From NCBI GenBank assembly GCA_025454525.1, contig JALOOG010000001.1, positions 1 to 64,000 of the forward strand: DNA of 64,000 nucleotides, in the 5' to 3' direction. This document shows, one piece after another, positions 35,204 to 43,696 of the stretch; the first letter of the stretch is position 1, and every line of letters starts with the position of its first letter. This DNA comes from Anaerolineae bacterium. GTDB taxonomy: Bacteria; Chloroflexota; Anaerolineae; Aggregatilineales; Phototrophicaceae. The position numbers and the translations under genes were made by a program. Below the pieces are notes generated by a model, which saw only the letters and a program-made list of their open reading frames with translations, was not told where the DNA came from and did not search any database.

Positions 35204-36286
35204 ATGTCAGGCGTTCTCATGAGTCATCAAAGCGATAAACAACTCTCATCACGTTCGAGGGATGTATCTTTTATGCAACGTAGCAGACCCCGTAATTTAT
35301 TCGGTCAGATCTCGGCCGCCTTATTGCAACCCGTGTTTTTCTTTCGGACGCTTCCCGCCATGGGGGAAAATCGTCAATGGTTATGGGTTGCATTGCTGAT
35401 TTTAGTCTTATTCGGTTATAGTGCTGTGCGACAACAGACGCTTACAGCGACGGACACCGGAGAAATCCCCGGGCCGATTACCCCGATTGGTGAAGTCCCC
35501 GGCGGTGATTTTGGTGGATTCCAAGACGGCGGTGGCGGTTTTGATCCCGGCGCGATCCCACAAACACCGATCGATAGTGCGGCCAGTGCTGGCAACGTCA
35601 CCGATGATTTAACGATCGCGATCGTCAATGCCAGTGGCATCGTGTTAGGGTGGGTGATCGTGATGATCTTGCTATGTGAGGTCTCGTTATTTCGTGGGCA
35701 AGCGCCGCGTTTGGGTCATAACTTCCAGATCGCGATCTGGTCAAGTTTGCCTTTGGCCTTGATGGCCTTCTTGCAGGTCTTGTACTACGCGGTGGGCGGC
35801 ATGGTGGGCAAACCCGGCATCTCCGGTTTATTGAGCGACTGGGAGACTTTTCCGACACTTGCGCCTTCAGTTCAAGCCGTGTTGATCTCGTTGACCTCAC
35901 AATTTACCTTATTTTGGTTGTGGGGATTGATGATGTTGTATTTCGGGGCGCGGTTTGCGCTCAATGGACGGCGTTGGACGGCGATCCTCGTCGTGTTATT
36001 ATGGGTGTTTGTGGTGGTAACGCTCCCTGTAATTACCGGACGCATTGAAATTCCAGAAACACCGATCGAGGACGGACTCGATCCACTTTTCCCCGATGGT
36101 GAAATTCCTTTTGATCCGTCATTTGATCCGTCTGCACCCTTTGATCCGTCCATACCCTTTGACCCGTCTTTATCGGATGATCCGGGGGTGATGTTGACCG
36201 ATGAGATCCCGTCTGATGAGGTGATCTCACCCATAGAAACCACCGCGCCCGCGATCGAACGATCCGAAGAAGCGCCGATCCCATAA
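35204..36286 (+). CDS. YIP1-like membrane protein
   Basis: A 360-residue protein. Residues 25-290 resemble the Yip1 domain: PVFFFRTLPAMG, then about five TM helices. Residues 300-345 carry an acidic proline repeat built on FDPS (four copies). YIP1 proteins often accompany ABC exporters in bacteria. The ATG at 35204 has AGGA 9 bases upstream. It opens the plus-strand exporter operon and is 21 bases from the ATPase gene. Confidence 0.78.
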   Translation: MSGVLMSHQSDKQLSSRSRDVSFMQRSRPRNLFGQISAALLQPVFFFRTLPAMGENRQWLWVALLILVLFGYSAVRQQTLTATDTGEIPGPITPIGEVPGGDFGGFQDGGGGFDPGAIPQTPIDSAASAGNVTDDLTIAIVNASGIVLGWVIVMILLCEVSLFRGQAPRLGHNFQIAIWSSLPLALMAFLQVLYYAVGGMVGKPGISGLLSDWETFPTLAPSVQAVLISLTSQFTLFWLWGLMMLYFGARFALNGRRWTAILVVLLWVFVVVTLPVITGRIEIPETPIEDGLDPLFPDGEIPFDPSFDPSAPFDPSIPFDPSLSDDPGVMLTDEIPSDEVISPIETTAPAIERSEEAPIP

Positions 36287-36307
36287 GTATTGAGTCAGTG
36301 AGTCAAG

Positions 36308-37045
36308 ATGATTGTAGGGCATCAACTTCAAAAGCATTTTCAATTGGGCGATCAATACGTTCACGCCCTTAAACAGGTGAGTTTAGAGATCCCAGCCGGC
36401 CAATTTATCGCGATCATGGGGCCTAGTGGATCGGGAAAATCGACGCTCTTGTATTTGTTGGGTGGACTTGATCGCCCGAATGACGGCGGTATCTTGATCG
36501 ACGGTCGTCGGATCGACATGATGAATGATGAAGAACTCGCGCAATTTCGGCGTGAAATGGTCGGTTTTATCTTTCAGGCGTTTCATCTGGTACCCACCAT
36601 GACCGCTTTAGAAAATGTGGCTTTACCGGGCGTGTTTGCTGGATTGCCACGCGATGCACGAGAGCGGCGCGCTACCAAATTGTTAGGCGCATTAGGCATG
36701 GGCGAACGATTGGATCATCGCCCCTCGCAATTATCGGGCGGACAACAACAACGAGTCGCGATCGCCCGCGCTTTGTTCAATAACCCACCGATCATCATGG
36801 GGGATGAACCTACGGGTGCATTGGATAGTAAAACCGGACAAACGGTCATGGAATTGTTGCGGTATCTGTGTAAACAACGGGGAAAAACGGTGATCGTGGT
36901 GACGCATGATCCGAATGTGGCGGCGTATGCCGATCGCATGTTGCATTTACGGGACGGGCAGATTGTTGAAGATCAAACCCGTGTTGTTTCCCCTGATACA
37001 CCGTCAATGTTAGGAGCAAAGGTAGATGATGACAAAATGGCGTAA
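36308..37045 (+). CDS. ABC exporter ATP-binding protein, MacB/LolD type
   Basis: A 245-residue ATPase. Walker A is GPSGSGKST near residue 39, the signature LSGGQQQRVAIARAL near 142, Walker B with IIMGDEPTGALDS near 165 and the switch His in VVTHDPN near 200. Sequence and context fit the LolD/MacB class that drives mechanotransmission rather than transport through the membrane. The exoprotein gene overlaps its stop by 20 bases; the FtsX-type permease is two genes on. Confidence 0.95.
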   Translation: MIVGHQLQKHFQLGDQYVHALKQVSLEIPAGQFIAIMGPSGSGKSTLLYLLGGLDRPNDGGILIDGRRIDMMNDEELAQFRREMVGFIFQAFHLVPTMTALENVALPGVFAGLPRDARERRATKLLGALGMGERLDHRPSQLSGGQQQRVAIARALFNNPPIIMGDEPTGALDSKTGQTVMELLRYLCKQRGKTVIVVTHDPNVAAYADRMLHLRDGQIVEDQTRVVSPDTPSMLGAKVDDDKMA

Positions 37046-39074
37046 CGCTTTGACAGCGGCCTTAATCAGTTTATTCGCGTTGATGGGAGTGGTGATCGCG
37101 CAGGAACCCGGAACTTCACCCGAACAACCGATCCGACAACCTTGTGTGGTGACGTTTGATCGAATGTATCCGCGCCAATTTACCACCGGCACACCGGGGA
37201 CACTCACGATTGAAGGATCAGGGTTTGAAAGTTCGCGTAATCCGGTGGTGAGTGTGATTGGATTCCGTGCTTTAACGACCACTGTCTTAAATTCGGAGCG
37301 GATCATCGCCACAATTCCGGCGGACATCCCACCGCGGGATGTCTATCGAATCGCGATTAGTCAACCCGGTTGTGGTGATCCAATCTATTCGACGACCAAT
37401 CCACGTAACTTTACGGTATTGGCCGCGCCGACTCCCATTCCCACTGAACCGATCCTCGATATTCCGACTCCAATGCCAACTGAGCCTTCTTTGATTGCGC
37501 GCAATTTCTCCGCGTCTCCTAGTGTCGTCCGTCCCGGAGAAACGGTCACATTGACGTTTGAGGTTTTTAATCAAGGCACAGGGATAGCGTTCGGGGTATC
37601 GGCGGCTTTAGACAGCGGCGGCGCGTTCATCCCGTCGGGCGGACAAGCCACGACTTTAATCCCTGATATTTTCCCCGGTGGAGTCGCGGTGGTGAGCTTA
37701 AACGCCGTGGCCGGATCAGAGGCCAAAGGCGGCCCGACTAGCATCCCAATCACCATTCGCTATCGGAGTGCCGATGGTGAAGCATTAACCAGCACCGCCG
37801 CCTTAAGCGTCACCGTGGAGCAAGTGGTCGACGCTACACAATTGATCTTAAGTCGGTACGAAGTCACCCCGAATCCGGCAATTCCCGGTCAACCGCTTAC
37901 CCTCACTGTCCAGATCGCCAACACCGGAACGACTGTGGCCGAACGCGCTTTATTGCGGGTTGGGGCGGAAGGCGTGTTATTGGCGGGCGCGCAAGGGGAT
38001 ACCTTCTCGTTAGCGGATCTACAACCGGGTGCAACGGCCAGCGTTAACATGCCGTTGATCGTCAAAACCGATGCGAAACCCGGCCCCCAACCCCAACCCT
38101 ATAGTATCGCCTTTACTGAAAACGGTGAGGCCAAGACCTTAGAAGGCACGATCACGATTGAAATTGCGCGAGTGGTGGAAGAGCGACCACTGATCTTGAT
38201 CGACTCCTACACGATCGATCGCGATCCGTTGGAACCCGGTGATGCGTTTGTCCTCACCTTGACGTTGAAAAATGCAGGGACAATCAATGCGATCGGTATG
38301 TTAGTCACCTTCGGCACTGTGGAATCATCAGGGGGCGGTGGGGGTGGCGGTGATCCCGATGGTGGGAGCGGCAATGGTAGTGGCAATGGTTCTACCACCA
38401 GCACGACTCCTAGCACGACCTTCGCACCTATGGGAACAGGTGGTACGATCTTCATCGGCGATGTGCAAGCAGACACCGATACCACCTTTGAACAACAGTT
38501 TATGGTGAACGGTTCCACCAACACCGGCATTTATAGCTTGCCGATCACGTTGCGCTATCAAACTGAGGACGGCCGTCAAATTCAAGATAACTTACGCGCA
38601 AGTGTCGTGGTGATCAAACCGCCGGCCCTACGCTTTACCCTACAAGCGCCTCCTTTGGATACCGTCAATGTGGGTGATGCGATCACCCTTGCCTATGATA
38701 TTGTCAATAACGGCCAAAGTTTGATCGATTTGACCAATGCGACCACCACGGCCGAAAATGCCGATGTTGTAGATGGAGCAGAGACGTTTATCGGGAGTAT
38801 CGCGGCGGCCGATCAAGGCACTTATACCACTACGGTGATCCCAAATGCAGAAGGGGAAGTGACGATCACGGTAACATTCCGCTACATTGATGAGTTAAAC
38901 GGCGAGCGGGCGGTGGAATACGTCTATACGGTGAATGCGTTGATGCCGCCCCCGTTACCGACCGATAACTTTATCCCGATCGATCCCATTCCCACGCCTG
39001 AACCAGAAGAACCTGTAGACGATAGCAACTTCTTAGGCCGGTTATTGTTGGGGTTGTTAGGGTTAGGGAGCTAA
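37026..39074 (+). CDS. Secreted CARDB/IPT-domain protein of ABC exporter operon
   Basis: A 682-residue exported protein. Residues 1-25 are a signal peptide (LISLFALMGVVIAQ). Residues about 38-125 look like an IPT/TIG domain. A Pro/Thr hinge follows, then three or four CARDB-like immunoglobulin folds (VRPGETVTLTFEVFNQGTG, PGQPLTLTVQIANTGT, PGDAFVLTLTLKNAGT, VGDAITLAYDIVNNGQ). A Gly/Ser/Thr-rich insert interrupts one fold near 435-470. The C-terminus is weakly hydrophobic (FLGRLLLGLLGLGS) and may anchor it. It lies between the ATPase and permease genes, so it probably works with the transporter at the cell surface. Confidence 0.8.
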   Translation: MMTKWRNALTAALISLFALMGVVIAQEPGTSPEQPIRQPCVVTFDRMYPRQFTTGTPGTLTIEGSGFESSRNPVVSVIGFRALTTTVLNSERIIATIPADIPPRDVYRIAISQPGCGDPIYSTTNPRNFTVLAAPTPIPTEPILDIPTPMPTEPSLIARNFSASPSVVRPGETVTLTFEVFNQGTGIAFGVSAALDSGGAFIPSGGQATTLIPDIFPGGVAVVSLNAVAGSEAKGGPTSIPITIRYRSADGEALTSTAALSVTVEQVVDATQLILSRYEVTPNPAIPGQPLTLTVQIANTGTTVAERALLRVGAEGVLLAGAQGDTFSLADLQPGATASVNMPLIVKTDAKPGPQPQPYSIAFTENGEAKTLEGTITIEIARVVEERPLILIDSYTIDRDPLEPGDAFVLTLTLKNAGTINAIGMLVTFGTVESSGGGGGGGDPDGGSGNGSGNGSTTSTTPSTTFAPMGTGGTIFIGDVQADTDTTFEQQFMVNGSTNTGIYSLPITLRYQTEDGRQIQDNLRASVVVIKPPALRFTLQAPPLDTVNVGDAITLAYDIVNNGQSLIDLTNATTTAENADVVDGAETFIGSIAAADQGTYTTTVIPNAEGEVTITVTFRYIDELNGERAVEYVYTVNALMPPPLPTDNFIPIDPIPTPEPEEPVDDSNFLGRLLLGLLGLGS

Positions 39075-39076
39075 CC

Positions 39077-40396
39077 ATGTTTTACGAATTGGCACGATTG
39101 GCGATCGGAAATTTGTTGCGCGCACGAGCGCGCTTAGCAATGACCTCCGGTGGGGTATTGGTGGGAACGACGGCCGTGATCTTATTGATCGCGGTCACGT
39201 TCGGGTTACAAAACGCGGCCGAAGCTGGGATCGGACAAAGTGGATCGCTCACCGAGATCCAAGTCTACCCGAATTATGAGCCGCGTCCCGGACAAGACCC
39301 CGCGGACATCCCACAATTGACGGTGGCTAATGTGGGGCGTTTATGGCAAATTCCGGGTGTTCAGGCCGTGATCCCCGTGGTGAATTTTCGGGGCGGGGTG
39401 GAAGTCACGACGGCGGAAAAATTCACGGGCTATATCTCGATAGCCGGAGTCGATCCGCGTCTTTTGCCTTTCTTGGGACTCACGATTGAACAGGGTCAAT
39501 TGACCTTGAATCCCGGTGAGGCCTTGGTGGGAGCGCGTTCGGGGGATTATTTTAGCGATCCCAACGCCGATCCCGATAACTGGGAGCCGACTCCGGTCAA
39601 CCTATATGAAGAGGAAAACCCTCGCATGAAGATCACCAAGTGGGGCATGACCGTTGAAACCCGTCGCTTTGAGGTTGAGTTTTCCGGTCAATTGGCCGAA
39701 AGTTCTAACCAATTTGATTATGTGGTTTTGATGCCGATCCAAGAGGTGATCAAGCTCAATGAATGGGTGGAAGATAAGCCCTTTGACCCCGAAACGTTTA
39801 TCTATGATCAAGTCACGGTGCGCGCCACGAGTCGTGAAACCACCAACGAAGTTTCTGACGCGATCCGCGAATTGGGGTTTCAAACGGGCGGCATGGGTGA
39901 ATTTCTCAACCAACTGAACAGCTTTTTTACCACAATGCGCCTGATGTTAGGTGGAGTCGGTGGGATCGCGTTGTTAGTGGCGGCCTTTGGTGTGGCGAAC
40001 ACGATGACCATGGCGATCCTTGAGCGCACCAAAGAAATCGGGCTGATGAAGGCGATCGGCGCAACGGATCAAGAGGTGTTAACTGTGTTTTTGATCGAAG
40101 CCGGGTTGGTGGGCCTCATCGGTGGGACTGCGGGAGTCACGGTGTCTTATGTGTTGCAAAATGTGATCAATCAGGCGATTATGAACTTGCCTCGTGATGA
40201 CACGGGCGGCGGCGGGGGTGGATTTTTCCCGTTACCCTTTGATCCGAATCAGATCGGCGGTAATCTATTGGTGATTCCACCAGAATTAGCGCTATTTGCC
40301 TTGACCTTGGCGACCTTGGTTGGGATTGGGGCGGGTTTATATCCCGCGTTTCGTGCGGCCAAATTGCCGCCTGTGATTGCGCTAAAATCCGAATAG
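39077..40396 (+). CDS. ABC exporter permease, FtsX/MacB type
   Basis: A 439-residue permease. TM1 at about 18-40 is followed by a large extracytoplasmic MacB_PCD-like domain (to about 280). Three more TM helices follow near 290-315, 340-365 and 395-420, with the FtsX-type segment MAILERTKEIGLMKAIGATDQEV between them. A Gly-rich loop interrupts the last part (DDTGGGGGGFFPLP). It follows the CARDB gene by 2 bases and pairs with the ATPase upstream. The family moves lipoproteins, peptides or signals by mechanotransmission. Confidence 0.93.
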   Translation: MFYELARLAIGNLLRARARLAMTSGGVLVGTTAVILLIAVTFGLQNAAEAGIGQSGSLTEIQVYPNYEPRPGQDPADIPQLTVANVGRLWQIPGVQAVIPVVNFRGGVEVTTAEKFTGYISIAGVDPRLLPFLGLTIEQGQLTLNPGEALVGARSGDYFSDPNADPDNWEPTPVNLYEEENPRMKITKWGMTVETRRFEVEFSGQLAESSNQFDYVVLMPIQEVIKLNEWVEDKPFDPETFIYDQVTVRATSRETTNEVSDAIRELGFQTGGMGEFLNQLNSFFTTMRLMLGGVGGIALLVAAFGVANTMTMAILERTKEIGLMKAIGATDQEVLTVFLIEAGLVGLIGGTAGVTVSYVLQNVINQAIMNLPRDDTGGGGGGFFPLPFDPNQIGGNLLVIPPELALFALTLATLVGIGAGLYPAFRAAKLPPVIALKSE

Positions 40397-40426
40397 GCAT
40401 AGGAATCAATAGGAGTCAATAAGGTG

Positions 40427-41440
40427 ATGTTTCGAGTCTGGTTAGTGGTGATGCTGTTGTCTTTGACGCTTTCTGCCACACAAGCGCAAGCGATCGATCC
40501 GTATGTGAATGATTTTGCCGGGGTTCTGTTAGAACCATTTGAAGCCAATTTACGGGTACAGTTTGCCGCATTAGCGGACTCGCAAGACTTGCAATTGACC
40601 TTGGCCACTTTGAACGAACGCCATGAATCACCGGAACAATTGTTTGAAGAATGGGAGATCGGACAAGGCTTTAGCGCCGGAGTGCTGGTGGTGATCTACA
40701 CCGAAGAACGTGAGTCGGCTATTGTCTCCACCTTGGCAACCGATGCCGAACAAGAGATTACCCAATTGATTGATACTGCTTTAGACTCGGTGACGGTGAG
40801 CAGCACCTATAGCTTTCAACTTTACCGTGGGTTCTCCGATGTGATCGTGCTGTTTAACACGGGAATCAGCTTAGATCAACAACCGGCCGGCCCTTATGCA
40901 GGTATTCCGATGTGGCGCTCAAGCGACGGCGCGTTTAGCCTAGGCGATCCCGCTGCGCCGATCACAATCGTCTTATTTACTGATTTTGCCTGTCCCCACT
41001 GTCAACAATTTCGTGAGGACATCACCCGCCCCTTGATTGATGAATATGTCCGTGAGGGACTCGCGATCTTTGAATATCGCACATATGCGACGGCCGGCGG
41101 TGATAGCACGGTACATGCGGGGCAATTGATGGAATGCGCCTCTGAACAGCGTGCTGAAGCGGCTTGGGAAGCCTTTGATTACTTCTTTGAGATCGGGTCA
41201 ACTCGCGCTTATGACACCGATATGACCGATGATCTCGCCACCGAACTTGACCTTGATGCCGACTTGTTAGTGGCGTGTTTGCCTACAGCATTCCAAGCGT
41301 TTGATGATTACGATTATGGGGTTTCGTTGGGCGTGTTCTCAACGCCGTCCCCCTATGCCCGTTTAGCCGGTGGACTTACGGTGTCCCTCGATCGCGATTG
41401 GGAAGCCATCGTTTATGCGATCGAAGTGGCTAACGACTAA
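40427..41440 (+). CDS. TPM-domain and DsbA-like thioredoxin-fold fusion
   Basis: A 337-residue exported protein. The signal peptide covers 1-23 (LSLTLSATQAQA). Residues about 26-145 look like a TPM domain (YVNDFAGVLLEP, EEWEIGQGFSAGVLVVIY). Residues about 163-337 form a DsbA-like thioredoxin fold with redox Cys189-Pro-His-Cys192 (DFACPHCQQF) and a Thr-Pro cis-proline loop (FSTPSPYARL). It could form or isomerise disulfides in exported proteins, perhaps the exporter's partner. I chose the ATG at 40427 over the adjacent GTG. Last gene of the exporter operon. Confidence 0.82.
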   Translation: MFRVWLVVMLLSLTLSATQAQAIDPYVNDFAGVLLEPFEANLRVQFAALADSQDLQLTLATLNERHESPEQLFEEWEIGQGFSAGVLVVIYTEERESAIVSTLATDAEQEITQLIDTALDSVTVSSTYSFQLYRGFSDVIVLFNTGISLDQQPAGPYAGIPMWRSSDGAFSLGDPAAPITIVLFTDFACPHCQQFREDITRPLIDEYVREGLAIFEYRTYATAGGDSTVHAGQLMECASEQRAEAAWEAFDYFFEIGSTRAYDTDMTDDLATELDLDADLLVACLPTAFQAFDDYDYGVSLGVFSTPSPYARLAGGLTVSLDRDWEAIVYAIEVAND

Positions 41441-41451
41441 ATGAAAAAGAT

Positions 41452-41477
41452 GTGGAGCGGTTCACGCGCCGCTCCAC
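41452..41477. terminator. Hairpin between convergent operons
   Basis: A perfect 9-bp stem (GTGGAGCGG / CCGCTCCAC) with an 8-base loop lies between the converging TPM-DsbA and DUF3592-like genes. On the minus strand it is followed by ATCTTTTTC, a good U-tract. It may also slow plus-strand transcription. Confidence 0.75.
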
Positions 41478-41480
41478 CTG

Positions 41481-42047
41481 CTACTTTAACGACTCGGATC
41501 TGATTTTACGGCGTTGCCAACCGAGTCGTACCAAGCCAATTCCGATCAAAGTGATCACCGAAAACGTTATCACGATCGGCAAATCATCGGGTAACAGCGG
41601 ACGCACGATCAAGGCGACGAATAATCCCCCTTGATCATCGGGTAAATAAGCGACCGTCACCACGTCACCCACTGCATAGCGCGGCCCAAAGCGTCCGGTA
41701 GTAAAGGTGATCCGTGAACCTGTGTGATCATTAAAACTGATCTGGTACTGATTATCAAAACGCGGTTGAAAGACCGACTCCACACGGCCGATCGTCTGCA
41801 TCCCCCAAAAGCGGATCACTAAAAATTCGGCATAGATCAGTAGGATACCGAGTAAGATCCCGATCCCTAAGATGAGTAGTACCCCACTTCGATTGAAGTA
41901 GGGGAGAATGGTCGGAAGTGAACGTAAAATGACGACCATGAACACCGCTAAACCTAGGCCAATCAAGAGATCGGTCGCGTTAAGAATCAGCAAGATCCCT
42001 ACCATAACCCCAAACACCAAAAGCTGAAAAAATCGTTGACGACTCAC
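41481..42047 (-). CDS. DUF3592-like membrane protein
   Basis: A 188-residue protein with TM helices at about 10-42 and 55-80, a beta-rich extracytoplasmic domain at about 85-150 and a final TM helix near 152-172. The beta domain has the DUF3592 pattern (GRVESVFQ, YQISFNDHTG, FGPRYAVGDVVTVAYLPDD). Function of this family is unknown. It is transcribed alone, divergent from the ScyD-like gene. Confidence 0.7.
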   Translation of the reverse strand: MSRQRFFQLLVFGVMVGILLILNATDLLIGLGLAVFMVVILRSLPTILPYFNRSGVLLILGIGILLGILLIYAEFLVIRFWGMQTIGRVESVFQPRFDNQYQISFNDHTGSRITFTTGRFGPRYAVGDVVTVAYLPDDQGGLFVALIVRPLLPDDLPIVITFSVITLIGIGLVRLGWQRRKIRSESLK

Positions 42048-42126
42048 CTTGATTTTAAACCTCTATTTACAATTGATCTGGCCCATTAAACATCATAAGG
42101 GTAGATGCGTTTCATCGGAAAGTGTT

Positions 42127-42132
42127 TATACT
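42127..42132 (+). promoter_or_regulatory. -10 box of the ScyD-like gene
   Basis: TATACT lies 44 bases before the ATG. AAGGGG about 8 bases before the start codon is the ribosome-binding site. The -35 is unclear. Confidence 0.45.
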
Positions 42133-42176
42133 CTAAATTAGTGCTTGCGTCGCACCATTCAAGGGGAATGTGAACT

Positions 42177-43199
42177 ATGATTAAAAAGTGGGTGGGTGTG
42201 CTGATCTTGATCAGCATGATTGGATCCTCGTTGCTATTTGCACAATTAAGTCCTGAACCGATCGTGAGCGGATTAAGTTATCCGCGTGGCATTGAATACG
42301 ATGCGGATGGCAATTTATATATTGCCGAATCCGGCGCGGGGGGGGATCAGGTGATTAGCGAGATTGAAGGCCTGCAAATCAAGGGCGGATCCACGGGTCA
42401 GATCATCAAAGTAGCGCCGGACGGCACACAAACCGTGTTATGGGGGAATTTTTTCAGCTTATTTGTGCCGTTTGAAGGGGCATCCTTAGGGATCTATCGG
42501 GTAATCCCAGACGGAGACTCGCTTTGGTTGGTTTTATCTGAACAGCAAAATGCCTCGGTGTTTAGCGATGCGATCGTTCAAATTGACACAGCCACCGGAC
42601 GGGTTCGCACCTATATTGACCTTTATGCCTATGAAGCTGCCAATGATCTAGACGGCACGGGCGAAATTTACAGCAATCCGTCCGATGTGGAGATCGCACC
42701 CGATGGACGGGTGTTTATCGCGGATGCGGGTGCGAACGCGGTGTTAACTTGGACTGCTGAAGGCGGTTTACAGACCTTCCAAGCGTGGGAAGGCAACCCT
42801 GTTCCCACAGGGATTGAATTTGCATCTAATGGCGAGGTGTTGATCAGCTTTTTGGGGCAAGGGTTGACTCCGGGCGCGGGTCGGATCGAACGGTGGAGTG
42901 CTGATGGCCGTGAGTTATTGTGGACTTATGAGGGATTAACATCGGTCACGGATCTGTTGGTAGATGCAAACGATCACATCTACATCGTGCAGATCGCCGA
43001 ATTAGGTGAACAAGGCCCCGCTCCCGCCTCTGGACTCGTGGCGCGAGTCACCGAGGATGAGGTGATCGTGATCGCTGAAGGTTTAAATACCCCGTTCGGA
43101 CTTGCGATGACTCCCGGCGGTGATCTTGTGGTCAGCACCCATAGCGCCTTTAGTGAACCCGAAATCGGCGAAATTCTGTTGATCGCATTAGATGAATAA
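42177..43199 (+). CDS. ScyD/ScyE-family secreted beta-propeller protein
   Basis: A 340-residue secreted protein. Residues 1-23 are a signal peptide (VLILISMIGSSLLFAQ). The rest shows NHL/SMP-30-like propeller repeats (YPRGIEYDADGNLYIAESG, NPSDVEIAPDGRVFIADAGAN, GLNTPFGLAMTPGGDLVVSTH) and fits the ScyD/ScyE family, which is named after cyanobacterial scytonemin genes but widespread and mostly of unknown role. A cytochrome c lipoprotein follows on the same strand after a hairpin, so an electron-transfer partnership is possible. Confidence 0.85.
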   Translation: MIKKWVGVLILISMIGSSLLFAQLSPEPIVSGLSYPRGIEYDADGNLYIAESGAGGDQVISEIEGLQIKGGSTGQIIKVAPDGTQTVLWGNFFSLFVPFEGASLGIYRVIPDGDSLWLVLSEQQNASVFSDAIVQIDTATGRVRTYIDLYAYEAANDLDGTGEIYSNPSDVEIAPDGRVFIADAGANAVLTWTAEGGLQTFQAWEGNPVPTGIEFASNGEVLISFLGQGLTPGAGRIERWSADGRELLWTYEGLTSVTDLLVDANDHIYIVQIAELGEQGPAPASGLVARVTEDEVIVIAEGLNTPFGLAMTPGGDLVVSTHSAFSEPEIGEILLIALDE

Positions 43200-43211
43200 G
43201 CATCAGCAGTT

Positions 43212-43245
43212 CACGCTAGGGGGAGGCGTGGCTTCCCCTAGTGTG
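43212..43245 (+). terminator. Hairpin between ScyD-like and cytochrome genes
   Basis: An imperfect 12-bp stem (CACGCTAGGGG / CCCCTAGTGTG with one G-U pair) encloses an 8-10-base loop. It lacks a strong U-tract and ends just before the AAGGAG of the next gene. It may be a partial terminator or a processing site that sets the ratio of the two messages. Confidence 0.5.
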
Positions 43246-43261
43246 TTCTAAGGAGTTTGAG

Positions 43262-43666
43262 ATGAAACATCGGATCAGTTTGTTGGTGATCCTAGGCATG
43301 ATCCTGATCGGATGCACGCAATTTGAATTTAATTGGATTGTACCAGAAACAAGTTTAGTAGGTGATCCTGCACGCGGTCAGCGCTTATTTACATTGCCGA
43401 TCGATCAAGCGCCGCCTTGTTCCAGTTGTCATAAAGTCCAAGCTGAAGAACCGGGCTTTCGGCAAGGGCCTAGCTTAGTAGGGATTGCAGATCGGGCAGG
43501 ATCGCGGATCGCGAACATGGATGCGATGATGTATCTCACCCAAAGCATTGTCGATCCCGCTGAATTTGTCGTTTCGGGTTTCCGCAGTTCAATGTATCCG
43601 AATTATGAAAACGTGTTCTCTGAACAAGAGATCGCCGATTTAGTGGCTTATTTGTTGCAACTCTAA
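43262..43666 (+). CDS. Cytochrome c lipoprotein
   Basis: A 134-residue class I cytochrome c. Signal sequence 1-20 ends in a lipobox (LIGC), so the mature protein is lipid-anchored outside the membrane. Heme attaches at Cys53-Ser-Ser-Cys56-His57 (PPCSSCHKV), and the Met axial ligand is likely in the SSMYPNYENVF loop. The C-terminal helix EQEIADLVAYLLQL is typical. The ATG at 43262 has AAGGAG upstream. It should shuttle electrons at the outer face of the membrane. Confidence 0.92.
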   Translation: MKHRISLLVILGMILIGCTQFEFNWIVPETSLVGDPARGQRLFTLPIDQAPPCSSCHKVQAEEPGFRQGPSLVGIADRAGSRIANMDAMMYLTQSIVDPAEFVVSGFRSSMYPNYENVFSEQEIADLVAYLLQL

Positions 43667-43691
43667 GGGGTAGGTCAAGCTACCCCTATTT
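43666..43691. terminator. Terminator between convergent genes
   Basis: An 8-bp stem (AGGGGTAG / CTACCCCT) with a 6-base loop is followed by ATTT on the plus strand. It overlaps the end of the cytochrome c stop codon and separates it from the E2 gene. Confidence 0.7.
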
Positions 43692-43696
43692 GATCC

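Noticed and set aside
35872-36243. Minus-strand Ser/Gly-rich frame opposite the YIP1 tail
   Set aside because: It is the complement of the FDPS repeat and has repeat-driven composition only.
38328-38420. Gly/Ser/Thr-rich tract in the CARDB gene as a possible CRISPR or tandem array
   Set aside because: It is in frame, codes a flexible insert and has no regular repeat-spacer pattern.
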